In this document: piece by piece, positions 53,373 to 63,028 of the stretch
Numbering within the stretch: position 1 is the stretch's first letter
How the letters are laid out: the number at the start of each line of letters is the position of its first letter
Origin: Polyangiaceae bacterium
Lineage (GTDB): Bacteria > Myxococcota_A > Polyangia > Polyangiales > Polyangiaceae
Length of the DNA: 64,000 nucleotides
Assembly: GCA_020633235.1 (NCBI GenBank)
Contig: JACKEA010000012.1
Coordinates: forward strand, 1 to 64,000
Direction of reading: 5' to 3'
Program-made: the position numbers and the translations under genes
The notes under the pieces: model-generated
What the model saw: the letters and a program-made list of their open reading frames with translations, nothing else
Database searches by the model: none
Told to the model about the DNA's origin: nothing

Positions 53373-54386
53373 CTATTCGCGATACTCTGGGCATGCTCGG
53401 TCCTGAGCCCACAACTCATGGATCAGCTTTACGTCTCCGGCCGGCAGCAGACGCCACGGAACACTCCGCTCAACTTGTCTGAGTCTGGCGAGTATTTTCT
53501 TCCGCGCTGCCAAAGTGAAGGGCCCCATCCCCTTCTGGCCGTTTCGTCGATACCGACACCGGTTCCGCGGATCCTCACGGAATTGACTCAACCAGTCTCG
53601 GAAGTCGCGGAGAGGCCTTAGCGATTCGTATCCTTCTCGTATTAGACTTCCCACCGATCGGTCCCTGCGAATGACCGTGCAGGTCCAGCAGCCAAAGCGG
53701 CCTGCTCCGCATGGTGGCCCATGTTCGTCCCGAACCATCGGACACTCGCCGTCCGCGTCTCGATACAACCCTGCCAGAGTCTCCGCGTCCACGGCGCGTG
53801 GTCGATCCAGTCCCAGCACGCAAGACCAAATGTCGTGGGTCGTAAAGTCTGCGACTGGTGCGAAAATGACTCGTCGCGCCGCTCGCCCCTGTGAATAGAA
53901 GTATCGGCTCCTGAGCTGGTGTCGCGCAAGCACCTTGTCGCGCTCGACACTCTCTCCCCGACGCGTTCCCAAGACGACAGTACCTGCACCGTTATCGCAG
54001 CTACGGAGCACGCGCGTCACGGGGTTGATACGCAATCTGTCCGTGCACCACCTGAACTTGTTGGTCGGTGGCGGATACCCGCGACCAATGATCTTCACGA
54101 AAAAAGAATCGTGTCGCGGTGGCCGGGCAACCCGCACGCGGAGGTTCAATGAGTCACCGCTCGCTTCGGCCCGCAGCTTCGCGAGCGTGCGACGCACATG
54201 TTGAGCAATGGGCGGGATTTCTACTCCGGTATCGCAGTACACGACGACAACCTGCCGCTCATGTCTCGGGCTGCGCTTCATCGCCGAGTACACCAGCTTC
54301 AGCACGGCGGTCGAGTCCTTGCCGCCGCTGAAGCCAACGTACCAGGGCTCATCGCTCCTCAGATACTCGCGGCTCACCCTCTCCAT
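53373..54386 (-). CDS. DndC-like PP-loop sulfurtransferase (PAPS reductase family)
   Basis: A 337-residue cytosolic protein. ATG 54386 places the PP-loop near the N-terminus. Motifs: SGGKDS near residue 18 (ATP pyrophosphatase loop), YCDTGVEIPP, NKFRWCTDRLRINP with a reactive-type cysteine, VLGTRRGES, DFTTHDIWS, and CGAGRFGCWTCTV with further cysteines. These are the hallmarks of DndC, the enzyme of DNA phosphorothioation, and of the PAPS reductase-like proteins (BrxP) of type 4 BREX. No dndB, dndD or dndE is present. It is embedded in the DISARM operon, overlapping the membrane-protein gene by 38 bp and ending 21 bp before drmA. It could add a sulfur-based DNA or RNA mark, or act as an ATP-dependent accessory. 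Confidence 0.85.
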   Translation of the reverse strand: MERVSREYLRSDEPWYVGFSGGKDSTAVLKLVYSAMKRSPRHERQVVVVYCDTGVEIPPIAQHVRRTLAKLRAEASGDSLNLRVRVARPPRHDSFFVKIIGRGYPPPTNKFRWCTDRLRINPVTRVLRSCDNGAGTVVLGTRRGESVERDKVLARHQLRSRYFYSQGRAARRVIFAPVADFTTHDIWSCVLGLDRPRAVDAETLAGLYRDADGECPMVRDEHGPPCGAGRFGCWTCTVIRRDRSVGSLIREGYESLRPLRDFRDWLSQFREDPRNRCRYRRNGQKGMGPFTLAARKKILARLRQVERSVPWRLLPAGDVKLIHELWAQDRACPEYRE

Positions 54387-55167
54387 CCCGCGGATTGCCC
54401 GCCGGCTGGGAGTGGGACTGCAGTCTCTGCAGCGCAGTCGCGACTTTCGAGTCGAGTTCGACGGGTAGATTGTCGGCAATGTACGCAAGTTGCTCACTCG
54501 CTAGCCTCCGATGCCTATTCAGTGCTGCCGGTATCAGAATCGCCTCGCAAAGCACCCAGCATGCGACACATCCAGCTATCCAGAACGCGTGTCCATCGTG
54601 CAATTCAAAGAGCGCCGCCAGAAAATGCAGGATCGTTGCGGTGATGCTCACTATCGCGAGGTCCGCGGCGCTGGTTACAATCAAGCCGTTGAGGCGAATG
54701 CTATCTTGGCGAGCCTTCAGACTCAGATCGTTGTCGATGAGGCGATAGAACACGTTGAGCAGTCGTCGGTTCTGGAGCAGAAACTCTTCTTCTTCTTCGG
54801 TCAGCTGCCGTCGCTCTCTGACCGATTCGAGCAATGTCGAGTGAATCGTGTCGTGCACGTCTTCCCAGGAGAAGCTGATCGAAAAACGTTCCCGCGCATC
54901 GGCGAGCAAGTACATGGCTCCGATGACCAGCGCCAGCCCGAACAAGGGCGACGCCACTTTGAAGTCAATGGAGCTGATTGCTGCAAAAAAGTGTCCGCCG
55001 GGGGCAAGTAGCGACACGCCGGCCAAGATCGCAAGAATTCCGGGGATGGCGAGCCGTCCAAGATGAAGAGTCGCGGTGGTCAAGAGCGGCTCTTTCGATA
55101 CGTTGTGGCGCGGTTCGCCGCCGACCCGCCAAGCAACAACTGGCCGGGGGACATGGACGCCTGGCAC
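54349..55167 (-). CDS. Four-helix membrane protein embedded in the DISARM operon
   Basis: About 272 residues from GTG 55167, chosen because it has GGGAG eight bases upstream and follows the drmMI stop by four bases; TTG 55083 is an alternative. Four hydrophobic helices are visible: LAIPGILAILAGVSLLA, VASPLFGLALVIGAMYLLAD, SAADLAIVSITATILHFLAA and WIAGCVACWVLCEAILI. The second and third are separated by an acidic cytosolic domain of about 90 residues (RRQLTEEEEEFLLQNRRLL). A charged tail of about 50 residues follows. I recognise no family. Its overlap with the DndC-like gene suggests the two work as a unit; membrane proteins near nucleases in defence islands often act as effectors, but that is inference. 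Confidence 0.75.
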   Translation of the reverse strand: MPGVHVPRPVVAWRVGGEPRHNVSKEPLLTTATLHLGRLAIPGILAILAGVSLLAPGGHFFAAISSIDFKVASPLFGLALVIGAMYLLADARERFSISFSWEDVHDTIHSTLLESVRERRQLTEEEEEFLLQNRRLLNVFYRLIDNDLSLKARQDSIRLNGLIVTSAADLAIVSITATILHFLAALFELHDGHAFWIAGCVACWVLCEAILIPAALNRHRRLASEQLAYIADNLPVELDSKVATALQRLQSHSQPAGNPRDGEGEPRVSEER

Positions 55168-55171
55168 GGCA

Positions 55172-58100
55172 TCATCTCCCGCGGCTCCTCTTGCCCGCAA
55201 TCCGTTCCTCTTCCGCGCGCTGGGCGTTGAGGACGAACAGGCGGTCGATGACTTCGTCTTCGAAGCGCTCGAGCTCTGACGGTGGCGCGCCGCAGTAGGC
55301 CGGGACCTCGACATCGTCCCAGCCGTAGGCGGCAAGAACCGCGCGGTCGAGGTCCTCGTGCAACTTGCGGAGCTCGATGATCGCGGCGTCCGTGCAGGTT
55401 GGGTTCTTCAGCAGGTTGTACGTTTGAGTGAGGCCCTGGTTGGTGCGGACCATGAAGTCGGCTCGGGCGGTGTAGAGGCGTTCGCCAGCGGTTTCGAGTT
55501 CGGGAAGGACAGTGCGAGGATCTGCGACGGGAAACGGGAAGGTCTCGAAGCAGTCGCTGGCGCTGTACCTAAGTCGATCCTCAAGGGACGACGCGAGGAG
55601 GCGAGCCCAGAATTCGTGGATGCGGGATTGGAGGCCGGCGAACCCCGAGTAGTTGGGCAGCGGATACACATAGAGAGTATGGCCAAAGACGCGATCCACA
55701 GGCTGGAACGCGAGAACAAGGTGTTTTGAGACCTGGGAGTTGACCAGGCACCGCGGCAGGCCTGCGAGCGCCGCGTAGAGTGCAGGCCGCTTGTCGCCGT
55801 AGTGCCACCAGTACTTGCGATGCGCCTCACGCTTGACCTTGTCTCGCTCCGGTTTCACTCGGCGCTCAACGATCTCGATGAGGTCCGGCCACTCCTTGGC
55901 CTCCGCAAGCGTGACAGCGCCAAAGTTAATTACGTACCGATCAAAGGTTTGCGTAGGGCTGGAGTTCACTTCCTCGCCGCCCAAGTACGGGAAAATCCGC
56001 TCCGCATTGCGCGCGGCGCGTTGCACGAGCGTGTCTCGCTCCTCCGGCGTGAGCGTGAAGCCCATGCCCAACACGTAGCTTCCCACGAATGCGCAGTCCG
56101 CGTTTGTTCGCAACGGCAGCGGGTCGTCGCGTTCTGGCTTGCCGCGCAATCGGGAGTTGATAGCTTCCTCTTCTTTCCCGTCGAGATGGACATCCGGAGC
56201 GACGGCGAGAACATCGCCCTTCCCGGTGTGCACCACTGCGACGGCCACTGCCGCGTCCCCCGGCCAGAGCATGCTTCGGGTAGCATCGTAGATCTGGTGC
56301 CCGTGCCGCACCAGCCACTGGAGGCCCGTTGCGCGAGTGTCGCCTTGCGCGATCGTGTTGGTGCCGATCAGCCCCACAGTGCCGTGCGCGCCTAGGAGTG
56401 AGTCTGCACGTCGGAAGAAGTGCGCGCTGAGGTCTCCGTTCTTTCCCGCTGAGTGAAGGGCAATCAGCCAGTCGGCGTAGCTGTCACCGTGCTCGGTCGA
56501 GATGCGCTTCCCACCGAGGAAAGGCGGATTTCCGACGAACGCGTCCAGATACGCCGCCCCGTTCACGGCCCCGCCCTCTAACGGATCGGGCCGCTCCTCG
56601 TAGAACACCTCCGGCAGCTCGATGTGCCAGTGCAGCACTGGCAGTCGTGCGCGAATCTCCGCCTGAAGCTCTCGCAGCTCCTCCGTCGGCAGACCGCCGT
56701 CGCGCAACCACGCGTTCACAAGGTCGAGTCGGCGGTTACGTTCCTTCTCACGCGCCTTGTCTTTCTGTTCCGCGAAGAACGCGCCAACGCACACGTCGCC
56801 GATCAAGCGCACGCGGTCGAGGGCGTCTTCGGCGTCCCACAGCAAGCGCTCCTTCTCGCGGGCTGCCGCCGGTGTGTCGTCGTCGGCCCGCTCCAGGATC
56901 TGCCGGCGCAGCGCGACGCCTTCGTCCAGCGCTGCGTCGATCTCTTTCGTGAACAGCTCGAGCTGGCCCTTCGGCTTCCAGTGGAACGCGCGGATCTGGT
57001 CCAAGCTCAGACCCACCAGGGAATCGCCATGGCGGAGGGCGTGGTCCACGAACGTGAAAGGGTCGTCCTTGGCCAGCGTGACGAGCCAGAGCGATAGCTT
57101 CGCGAGACCCACGGCAAACGCGTTCTTGTCCACGCCGTACAGGCAACGCTGAGCGACGAGACGCCGCGCATGAGCTGTGACATCACCCGTCGTGCTGGCG
57201 ATCTTGTCGAGCCTGCCTTCGCGCGTCCACGCCGCCACGAGCTGGTCCGCCAGATAGCGGCACGCCGCCACCAGGAACGCGCCGGAACCCATCGCCGGAT
57301 CGCAGATCTTCAGCTCCAAGATCAGATCGCTGGGCGCCGCGTCCTTGCCGGAGCTGCGCGCGATGGTCGCGATCAGCGGCGCGAGGGTCTTCTCGACGAT
57401 CGGTTCGGTAAGACTGCGGGGCGTGTAGTGGCTGCTCGTTCGGCGGCGCTCGCTGCCGGGCTGGAGGACCAGGCGACCGGCGGGAGCGGGCTCGGTCTTC
57501 CTGGACCGAAATTCCTGTAGCTCGGTGAAGGCGTCCGCGTCCGTGGTCGTTCCCTTGAGCGCGGCGGCAATCTTCTTGCTCTGCGCCTTGCTCAGGCCCG
57601 TGAGCTCCTTGATGTGCTTCTCTCGGCGGGCTGGAGACTCCGCCAGGACTTCTCCGGCCGTCAGCCACACGCCGGCCGGGCCGATGCGTACCGCGGGCGA
57701 GTCCAGCCGCAGCACGTGGTAGCCCATCAACGCTTCGTACACGCTGCCGATCTGCTCTACGTCCAGGGCGCGGTAGCTCAGGCGCTGGCCCTTCAAGATC
57801 AGGAGCTTCTCCAGCACCCGGTACACCGTGTCGTCGTCGATGCTCGGGACGCGCACTCCCGCGCGGGCGGAGGCCTGCACGATCGGCGCGGAGCCCGCCG
57901 GACCCCAGCCTTCGAGGAAGGAGTAGCGGTTCGGGTCGAACAGCTCGCCCCGCCGCGGCGGCATGTGCAGCTCGCCGTGCTGCACGCCGAGGTAGATCGC
58001 GCGGAACAGCGCGAGCAACCGCGGCCACGCACCAAACCGCCGGCTCATACTGTCGGGGTAGGCGCCGCGGTCTTCCAGAAGCTCGTCGAACAGCTCCAGC

Positions 58101-59119
58101 ACCGACAGATGCTCGGAGTAGTGGTCGCTATCGACCGGAAGCAGGCCGCGGTCTTCCGCGTACAGCACGAACACCAGCCGCAGCAGCACCGTGAGCAGGC
58201 CGCCGTAGAGCCCGTCCGCGTCTTGCTCCAGCGCATCGCGAAGCCGGCGGTCGCCATCGCGCTCCGCGGCCGCTTCGAAGCCCGCCAGCAAGATCTCCAG
58301 TGCCTCGAACACCTGGTCCGCGAGCTCGCTGGTGACGTCCGCTTGCCGTTCACGGCTCTGGCGCAGCAGCTCCGGGAGCTGGCGGTTCCGCGCCACACCA
58401 AAAAACCTGGAGGCGGAAAGCAGCATCACGAAGGCGTCGAAGATGGGGCGGCCCCCCACGCTCGCCATCGCCGTCACGTCGAAGGTGATCGCACCGCTGG
58501 ACTCGCCGTGCGGCGCGTACACCAGGCGCACCACGTCCCGATTGGTCAGGAGCCCGATCGGGACTCGGCAGTGCCGCAGCAAGCGATCGAACTTCGCGCT
58601 GGGCGGGTAGTCCCACGGCCCGGTCGTCGTCTCCGGCTTGTCCAACTCGAGCCCGGCGGGCAGCTCCCACACCAAGGCCACGTACCGCGCACCCGCTTGG
58701 GCCGCGGGCGTGCTGTCGCCAGCCGGCTCGTCCTGCTCCGCATGCAGACGGCGTAGGCCCAACGTCGGGCGCAAGGTCTGCCGGCCTTCCGGCACGTACA
58801 GGCTCAAGTCCTCCGGCAGCGCGCCCTCGCGATCGAACAGATCCGGCGTGAGCTCCAGCACCTCCTGGAAGAAACGCTCGAGATCTGCGATGCGCCGCGG
58901 TGCCGTATCGTCCTCGTCGGCCTTCTTGCGCGTGCGAGCCCCCGAGGCGTCCTTCCGCTCGACTGCCAGCGTGAGCTCCCGCAGGGTGCGCTGCGCCGCC
59001 GGCGACTGCCGCGCCATGCACTGCGCATCCACCAGCACCGGCACGCTCACCACCAACCCTTCGATGGGCTGGACCATGCCGAGCCAGGTCTCGTGGAAGC
59101 GGGTCTCGATATCGCTCAT
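55172..59119 (-). CDS. drmMI: DISARM adenine methyltransferase DrmMI
   Basis: A 1315-residue N6-adenine DNA methyltransferase that marks host DNA in class 1 DISARM. The SAM-binding motif I is DPAMGSGAFLVAACRYL near residue 606. The catalytic motif is NPPF near 863 in AYLDAFVGNPPFLGGKR. The C-terminal part (LPNYSGFAGLQSRIHEFWA, ASDCFETFPFP) resembles the target-recognition region of Eco57I-like or PglX-like methylases. The N-terminal 550 residues are helical and lack a nuclease motif I can point to. ATG 59119 lies 13 bp after the drmD stop. Length is typical for this gene. Confidence 0.95.
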   Translation of the reverse strand: MSDIETRFHETWLGMVQPIEGLVVSVPVLVDAQCMARQSPAAQRTLRELTLAVERKDASGARTRKKADEDDTAPRRIADLERFFQEVLELTPDLFDREGALPEDLSLYVPEGRQTLRPTLGLRRLHAEQDEPAGDSTPAAQAGARYVALVWELPAGLELDKPETTTGPWDYPPSAKFDRLLRHCRVPIGLLTNRDVVRLVYAPHGESSGAITFDVTAMASVGGRPIFDAFVMLLSASRFFGVARNRQLPELLRQSRERQADVTSELADQVFEALEILLAGFEAAAERDGDRRLRDALEQDADGLYGGLLTVLLRLVFVLYAEDRGLLPVDSDHYSEHLSVLELFDELLEDRGAYPDSMSRRFGAWPRLLALFRAIYLGVQHGELHMPPRRGELFDPNRYSFLEGWGPAGSAPIVQASARAGVRVPSIDDDTVYRVLEKLLILKGQRLSYRALDVEQIGSVYEALMGYHVLRLDSPAVRIGPAGVWLTAGEVLAESPARREKHIKELTGLSKAQSKKIAAALKGTTTDADAFTELQEFRSRKTEPAPAGRLVLQPGSERRRTSSHYTPRSLTEPIVEKTLAPLIATIARSSGKDAAPSDLILELKICDPAMGSGAFLVAACRYLADQLVAAWTREGRLDKIASTTGDVTAHARRLVAQRCLYGVDKNAFAVGLAKLSLWLVTLAKDDPFTFVDHALRHGDSLVGLSLDQIRAFHWKPKGQLELFTKEIDAALDEGVALRRQILERADDDTPAAAREKERLLWDAEDALDRVRLIGDVCVGAFFAEQKDKAREKERNRRLDLVNAWLRDGGLPTEELRELQAEIRARLPVLHWHIELPEVFYEERPDPLEGGAVNGAAYLDAFVGNPPFLGGKRISTEHGDSYADWLIALHSAGKNGDLSAHFFRRADSLLGAHGTVGLIGTNTIAQGDTRATGLQWLVRHGHQIYDATRSMLWPGDAAVAVAVVHTGKGDVLAVAPDVHLDGKEEEAINSRLRGKPERDDPLPLRTNADCAFVGSYVLGMGFTLTPEERDTLVQRAARNAERIFPYLGGEEVNSSPTQTFDRYVINFGAVTLAEAKEWPDLIEIVERRVKPERDKVKREAHRKYWWHYGDKRPALYAALAGLPRCLVNSQVSKHLVLAFQPVDRVFGHTLYVYPLPNYSGFAGLQSRIHEFWARLLASSLEDRLRYSASDCFETFPFPVADPRTVLPELETAGERLYTARADFMVRTNQGLTQTYNLLKNPTCTDAAIIELRKLHEDLDRAVLAAYGWDDVEVPAYCGAPPSELERFEDEVIDRLFVLNAQRAEEERIAGKRSRGR

Positions 59120-59132
59120 GACGCTCGTCGGC

Positions 59133-62100
59133 CTACCGCGTCGTCGGCCACAGGTAGACCAGACCCACCGGCTCCACCCGGCGGGCTTCGATCTGGTACA
59201 GGGTTTCGATCTCGCGCGGCTCCGTTTCGATCTCCTTCGCGATGCGATCCAGCCGCGCTTCCATGTGCTTGCGGTCCTGCTCGAACTGCTCGCGCTGCTC
59301 CCGCTCGGTGTCGCTGAACTGCAACGCCTGCTGGCGGTTCTCCTGGATGGTCTTCTCGATGCGCTCGCGCTGGGCCTTCAGGATCTTCCGCAGCGCCTCG
59401 GACTCCACCGCGGCCCGCGCGGCCAGCTTCTGACGGGCGTCGTGCTCCACCGCGTCCGCCTCGGCCTGCACGTGCTTGAACAGGGCGCGGAAGTCGTCCG
59501 CTGCGCGAGCCAGCAGCTTGTGTTGGACCGACTCGGAAACTCCCTCCAGCGACGGTGACTCGGCCAGCAGGGATTCGAGCTGCTCCAGCGCGCGGCGGTC
59601 GGCCTTGTCGGCGAAAGGCTTCAGCCGATCGGAGGTTTCCGTGTCTCGCCACTGAGCCGCCACGCTCACGAGCTGGTCGTGCAGCCGCGCGGCGCCCGGC
59701 CCGAACAGGGACAGGCGTCCGAAGGCGATCACCCGCACCAGCGAGTCCTGGTCGTTGCGCACGATGGTCACCCGCGACAGATCGTGCGCCGAGTAGCCCT
59801 GCGCCAGAAACCGCGACAGCACCCGCTTCACGAAGGGATGCTCCAGGTGAAGCTGCCCGAGCTCGCTGGTCATGCGATCCGTCGGCGCGAACACCACCGG
59901 CAGCGGTTCGCGCTTGCGCCACTCCCAGAACGCCTCGTCGCGCTCCCGCGGCGGCCGCAGCGAATCGAGCGTGGGCGCCCAGCTCGCGGACAGCGTCGGC
60001 ACGCGAAACACCGCCAGCGGCTTGCCGCCGCTCGTGTGAGCTGGCGCATCCGGGGCCGCCTGCAGCGGTCCGCTGCCGGAGAGCGTGCAGCCCACGTCCA
60101 GGGCGTCCCGCAAGAGCTCCGGCCGGAACTCGAGCTGATCCCGGCTGCGGTTCAGGGCCTTGCCGTTGTCCTCGTTGTCCAACCTGAGCGCGCTCTCGTC
60201 GCTGCGCATCGCTTCCAGCTCTCGCTTGGTGGTCACCTCCGCCGCGGAGTCCGCGCCCGCGCGCTCGATGGCATCCGCGCTTCCTTCCTGGATGCCGTCG
60301 CCCAGGGTATCCCCCAGCCGGTCCATCACCACCGCGGACAGGGAGCCGAGCTCGCGCTGGATCACCGCCACTTTGTGCACCAGCGTGTCCAGCACGCGGT
60401 CTTCGTGCCGCTGGGTGTACACGAAGTAATGGCAGCGCACCTCCGGTGCCGGTTGAAGCGCGCGGTCGATGCGCCCGTTGCGTTGCTCCATGCGCGCCGG
60501 GTTCCAGGGAATGTCGAAGTGGAACAGGTCGGCGCAGTGCGCCTGCAGGTTGATGCCCTCGCGCGCCGCGTCCGTCGCGATCAAGATGCGCGCCGGATGC
60601 TCGCCGGGCGGCGCCAGGAACGCGCGCTGAACCGCCTCGCGCGACTCATCGCTCATTCCGCCGTGGAGCTGCACCACGCGCTCGTCGCCCCGCGGCGTCC
60701 CTTCGCACGCGGCGGTCAGCAGGTTCAGCAGGTAGCGCTTGGTATCGCCGTACTCCGTGAAGATGATGACCCGCGTATCCGACCACTTCGCGCCCTTGCG
60801 CTCATCGTGCGGCGCACCCATCGCCGAGCACTGGTGCTCCCGCATCCAGTCGAGCAGCGCCAACACCTTCGCGTCCGGCGCACTGCGGTTCTGCTCCGCC
60901 AGGCTCAACATCCGCCGCAAGAGCTCCAGCGCTTCCGCGCTCGGCTTCGGCAGCGCTTCGGTGTGGCGGGCTGCCGCTTCGGCTTCGGCTTCGTCCTCCG
61001 CATCATCATCGGCGCCGTACTCGTCGTCGTCGCTGCCATTCGCGCTCGGCGGCTCAGGACTCTCCGCCGCCGCGAACAGGTCGGCCTGGGCGCTCTCCCG
61101 CTTGGCCGCGCCTTCGAGCTGGGCCTCCGCAGTCTCCGCGTGACGCCGCAGCGTGCGATAGAACGCCTCCACGCTGGACAGCAGCCGCTTCTGGAGGTTG
61201 ATTAACACCAGCTTCGCGCGCCCGCGTTTCGGCTTTTGCAGCTTGGTGTACTTCGCGAGCAGGTCCGACAGGACCAGCTCCGCATCCGTGCTCTGTCCGA
61301 TTTCTTTTGTTGGTCCGGCGCGCTCCCCGTCACCAGCCGCCAGCGCGTGCCACGTTCCGAAGCCTTCGCCGTCGCCAGCTCCTTCGTAGCTCAGGTCCAA
61401 CCGCACCACGCGCCGCCTGGGATAGGTGCCGCTGTCGATCTGGCGCAGATCTTCTTTCAGGCGCCGCACCATCACCGCATCGAGTTGATCCGGGCCGCTG
61501 ATGGGTACGCCGCGGGTGAATCGCTGAGGATCCAGCAGCTCCAAGAGCGCGCTAAAGCTGTTCGAGTGGCCGTTGTGCGGCGTAGCGGAAAGGAACAGAC
61601 GATTTTCGAACCGCGGCGCAACATCTCGAATCACTCGCGTGATGCGGGAGTCCACGGCGTACTTCGATGCGGTAGCCGGCGCAGCAGTGTGCGCTTCGTC
61701 CAGGATGAGCAAGCTCTTCTTCACGCGCTCGCCCAGGTGCTGGAGCAGGGGATCGCGGTACTCCGGCCGGCGCAGCAAGGGATAGCTGATGATGAAGCGC
61801 GTGTGGGTGCTCCACGGGTTGACGGCGAAGCCGCGCTCTTGGTGGCGTCGCGCGACGAACGCGCGGTTGTATATCTCGAAATGGAGGCCGAAGCGCTTTT
61901 CCATCTCGTCCCGCCACTGCAGCGCCACGGAAGCCGGACACACGATGAGCGACCACGCAACCTGGTGCCGGAGCAGCAGCTCTTGCAGCACCAGGCCGGC
62001 TTCGATGGTCTTTCCCACGCCCACGTCATCCGCGATGAAGAGGTTCGCGCGGGGCAGCGCGAGCGCTTTCTTCAGCGGTGTGAGCTGGTGATTCATGATC

Positions 62101-62753
62101 TGGATGCCAGCCCTGAGCGGCGCCTGAAACAGCCGCGCATCCGTCGCCGTGACGCTGTTCCACTTCACCGCGTGCAGGTACGCGGAGAAATGCCGCGGCG
62201 GATCGAAATGCTGCGGTTTGCCCAGCCCGTGCACTTCCGGCTCCAGCACGCGCGCCCCGAGCTCGAGCTCCCAGAGCACCTCGAGCCGGCGTCCCTGGTT
62301 GTCGTCATCCAGGCACACCAGCCTGACGAGCGTCGCCTGCCCTTCGTCCGGCGGCGGCACGACGTCCTCCACGAGGTAATGCCGCATCCGCACCAGGGCG
62401 AGGTCGCCCTTGTGTGGCGGCGCCCCGAGCTCCCGCGACCGCTCCGACTCTGGCGGCGGCGGCGCGCTGTGCCCGGGCTTGTAGAGGCGAAGGATGCGAT
62501 CAGCGAGGGTGGCGCGTGCGCGACCCGAGTCGTCCAAGTCGTGCGCGCGGCACACCGCGCGCAGCTCGTCGCGGCCGAGAAAGCCGAGCAGCTTCGGCAG
62601 GTCCGGAGCGCCGGCGCGCTGAAGCGCCGCGATCTGCTGCTCCTTCGTCGTGTCCAGCGGGATGCCGGTGCCCAGTGTGCGCCCAAGCTCCACCAAGCGC
62701 GCCTTCGTGAGCACGGACAGCACCGAGAGTGTGGACGGCTGAACGGCCCCCAT
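59133..62753 (-). CDS. drmD: DISARM SNF2-like helicase DrmD
   Basis: A 1206-residue SNF2-family helicase, the first gene of class 1 DISARM. ATG 62753 (MGAVQPSTLSVLS) is chosen; a longer open frame to 63221 crosses the intergenic region and overlaps a divergent gene. Motif I is IADDVGVGKTIEAG near 241, motif II LLILDEAHTAAP near 351, motif III LFLSATPHNGHSNSF. The C-terminal helicase has IFTEYGDTKRYL, LHGGMSDESR, IATDAAREGINLQAHC and QRNGRIDRALQP. The last 150 residues are a charged coiled coil. An acidic, low-complexity stretch (about 575-605, ANGSDDDEYGADDDAEDEAE) interrupts the helicase, as is common in this family. Confidence 0.95.
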   Translation of the reverse strand: MGAVQPSTLSVLSVLTKARLVELGRTLGTGIPLDTTKEQQIAALQRAGAPDLPKLLGFLGRDELRAVCRAHDLDDSGRARATLADRILRLYKPGHSAPPPPESERSRELGAPPHKGDLALVRMRHYLVEDVVPPPDEGQATLVRLVCLDDDNQGRRLEVLWELELGARVLEPEVHGLGKPQHFDPPRHFSAYLHAVKWNSVTATDARLFQAPLRAGIQIMNHQLTPLKKALALPRANLFIADDVGVGKTIEAGLVLQELLLRHQVAWSLIVCPASVALQWRDEMEKRFGLHFEIYNRAFVARRHQERGFAVNPWSTHTRFIISYPLLRRPEYRDPLLQHLGERVKKSLLILDEAHTAAPATASKYAVDSRITRVIRDVAPRFENRLFLSATPHNGHSNSFSALLELLDPQRFTRGVPISGPDQLDAVMVRRLKEDLRQIDSGTYPRRRVVRLDLSYEGAGDGEGFGTWHALAAGDGERAGPTKEIGQSTDAELVLSDLLAKYTKLQKPKRGRAKLVLINLQKRLLSSVEAFYRTLRRHAETAEAQLEGAAKRESAQADLFAAAESPEPPSANGSDDDEYGADDDAEDEAEAEAAARHTEALPKPSAEALELLRRMLSLAEQNRSAPDAKVLALLDWMREHQCSAMGAPHDERKGAKWSDTRVIIFTEYGDTKRYLLNLLTAACEGTPRGDERVVQLHGGMSDESREAVQRAFLAPPGEHPARILIATDAAREGINLQAHCADLFHFDIPWNPARMEQRNGRIDRALQPAPEVRCHYFVYTQRHEDRVLDTLVHKVAVIQRELGSLSAVVMDRLGDTLGDGIQEGSADAIERAGADSAAEVTTKRELEAMRSDESALRLDNEDNGKALNRSRDQLEFRPELLRDALDVGCTLSGSGPLQAAPDAPAHTSGGKPLAVFRVPTLSASWAPTLDSLRPPRERDEAFWEWRKREPLPVVFAPTDRMTSELGQLHLEHPFVKRVLSRFLAQGYSAHDLSRVTIVRNDQDSLVRVIAFGRLSLFGPGAARLHDQLVSVAAQWRDTETSDRLKPFADKADRRALEQLESLLAESPSLEGVSESVQHKLLARAADDFRALFKHVQAEADAVEHDARQKLAARAAVESEALRKILKAQRERIEKTIQENRQQALQFSDTEREQREQFEQDRKHMEARLDRIAKEIETEPREIETLYQIEARRVEPVGLVYLWPTTR

Positions 62754-62800
62754 AGAGTCGAAGCTATCATGGGTCCCAGTTCCACAGAATCCCTGCGAGC

Positions 62801-62829
62801 CCGGATGCGACGAGCTGGGACGCATCCGG
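62801..62829. promoter_or_regulatory. Inverted repeat upstream of drmD
   Basis: CCGGATGCG and CGCATCCGG form a perfect 9-bp inverted repeat with an 11-nt centre, 48 bp upstream of the drmD start, in the 275-bp divergent region. It could be an operator for a regulator of the defence operon or a hairpin in its leader. Confidence 0.45.
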
Positions 62830-63028
62830 CCTCGGTGGCCCACATGGGTTCCTGAAGTCGAACGGGGTCCGAATGAAGTGCGCTTTCGCGCGCCAATGCG
62901 AGGTTGGCGAAACACGACGGTTCTGGTCGCATCCGCAGCACTCACCCCACAGGGTGCTTGCAGTGGTCGGCCATCCTTTGGCATTCTCCATGCTGAGCGT
63001 GCTCTGCGAGCATGCGGGAGGTGGCGAT

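Noticed and set aside
53373..54386. A full Dnd phosphorothioation system
   Set aside because: Only a DndC-like gene is present; no cysteine desulfurase, DndB, DndD or DndE is visible in the window.
50915..61327. Partial element A copies inside drmA (about 50930) and drmD (about 61310)
   Set aside because: Only GTTGGTCCGGCGCGC is shared, it lies within conserved reading frames, and in GC-rich DNA this can occur by chance.
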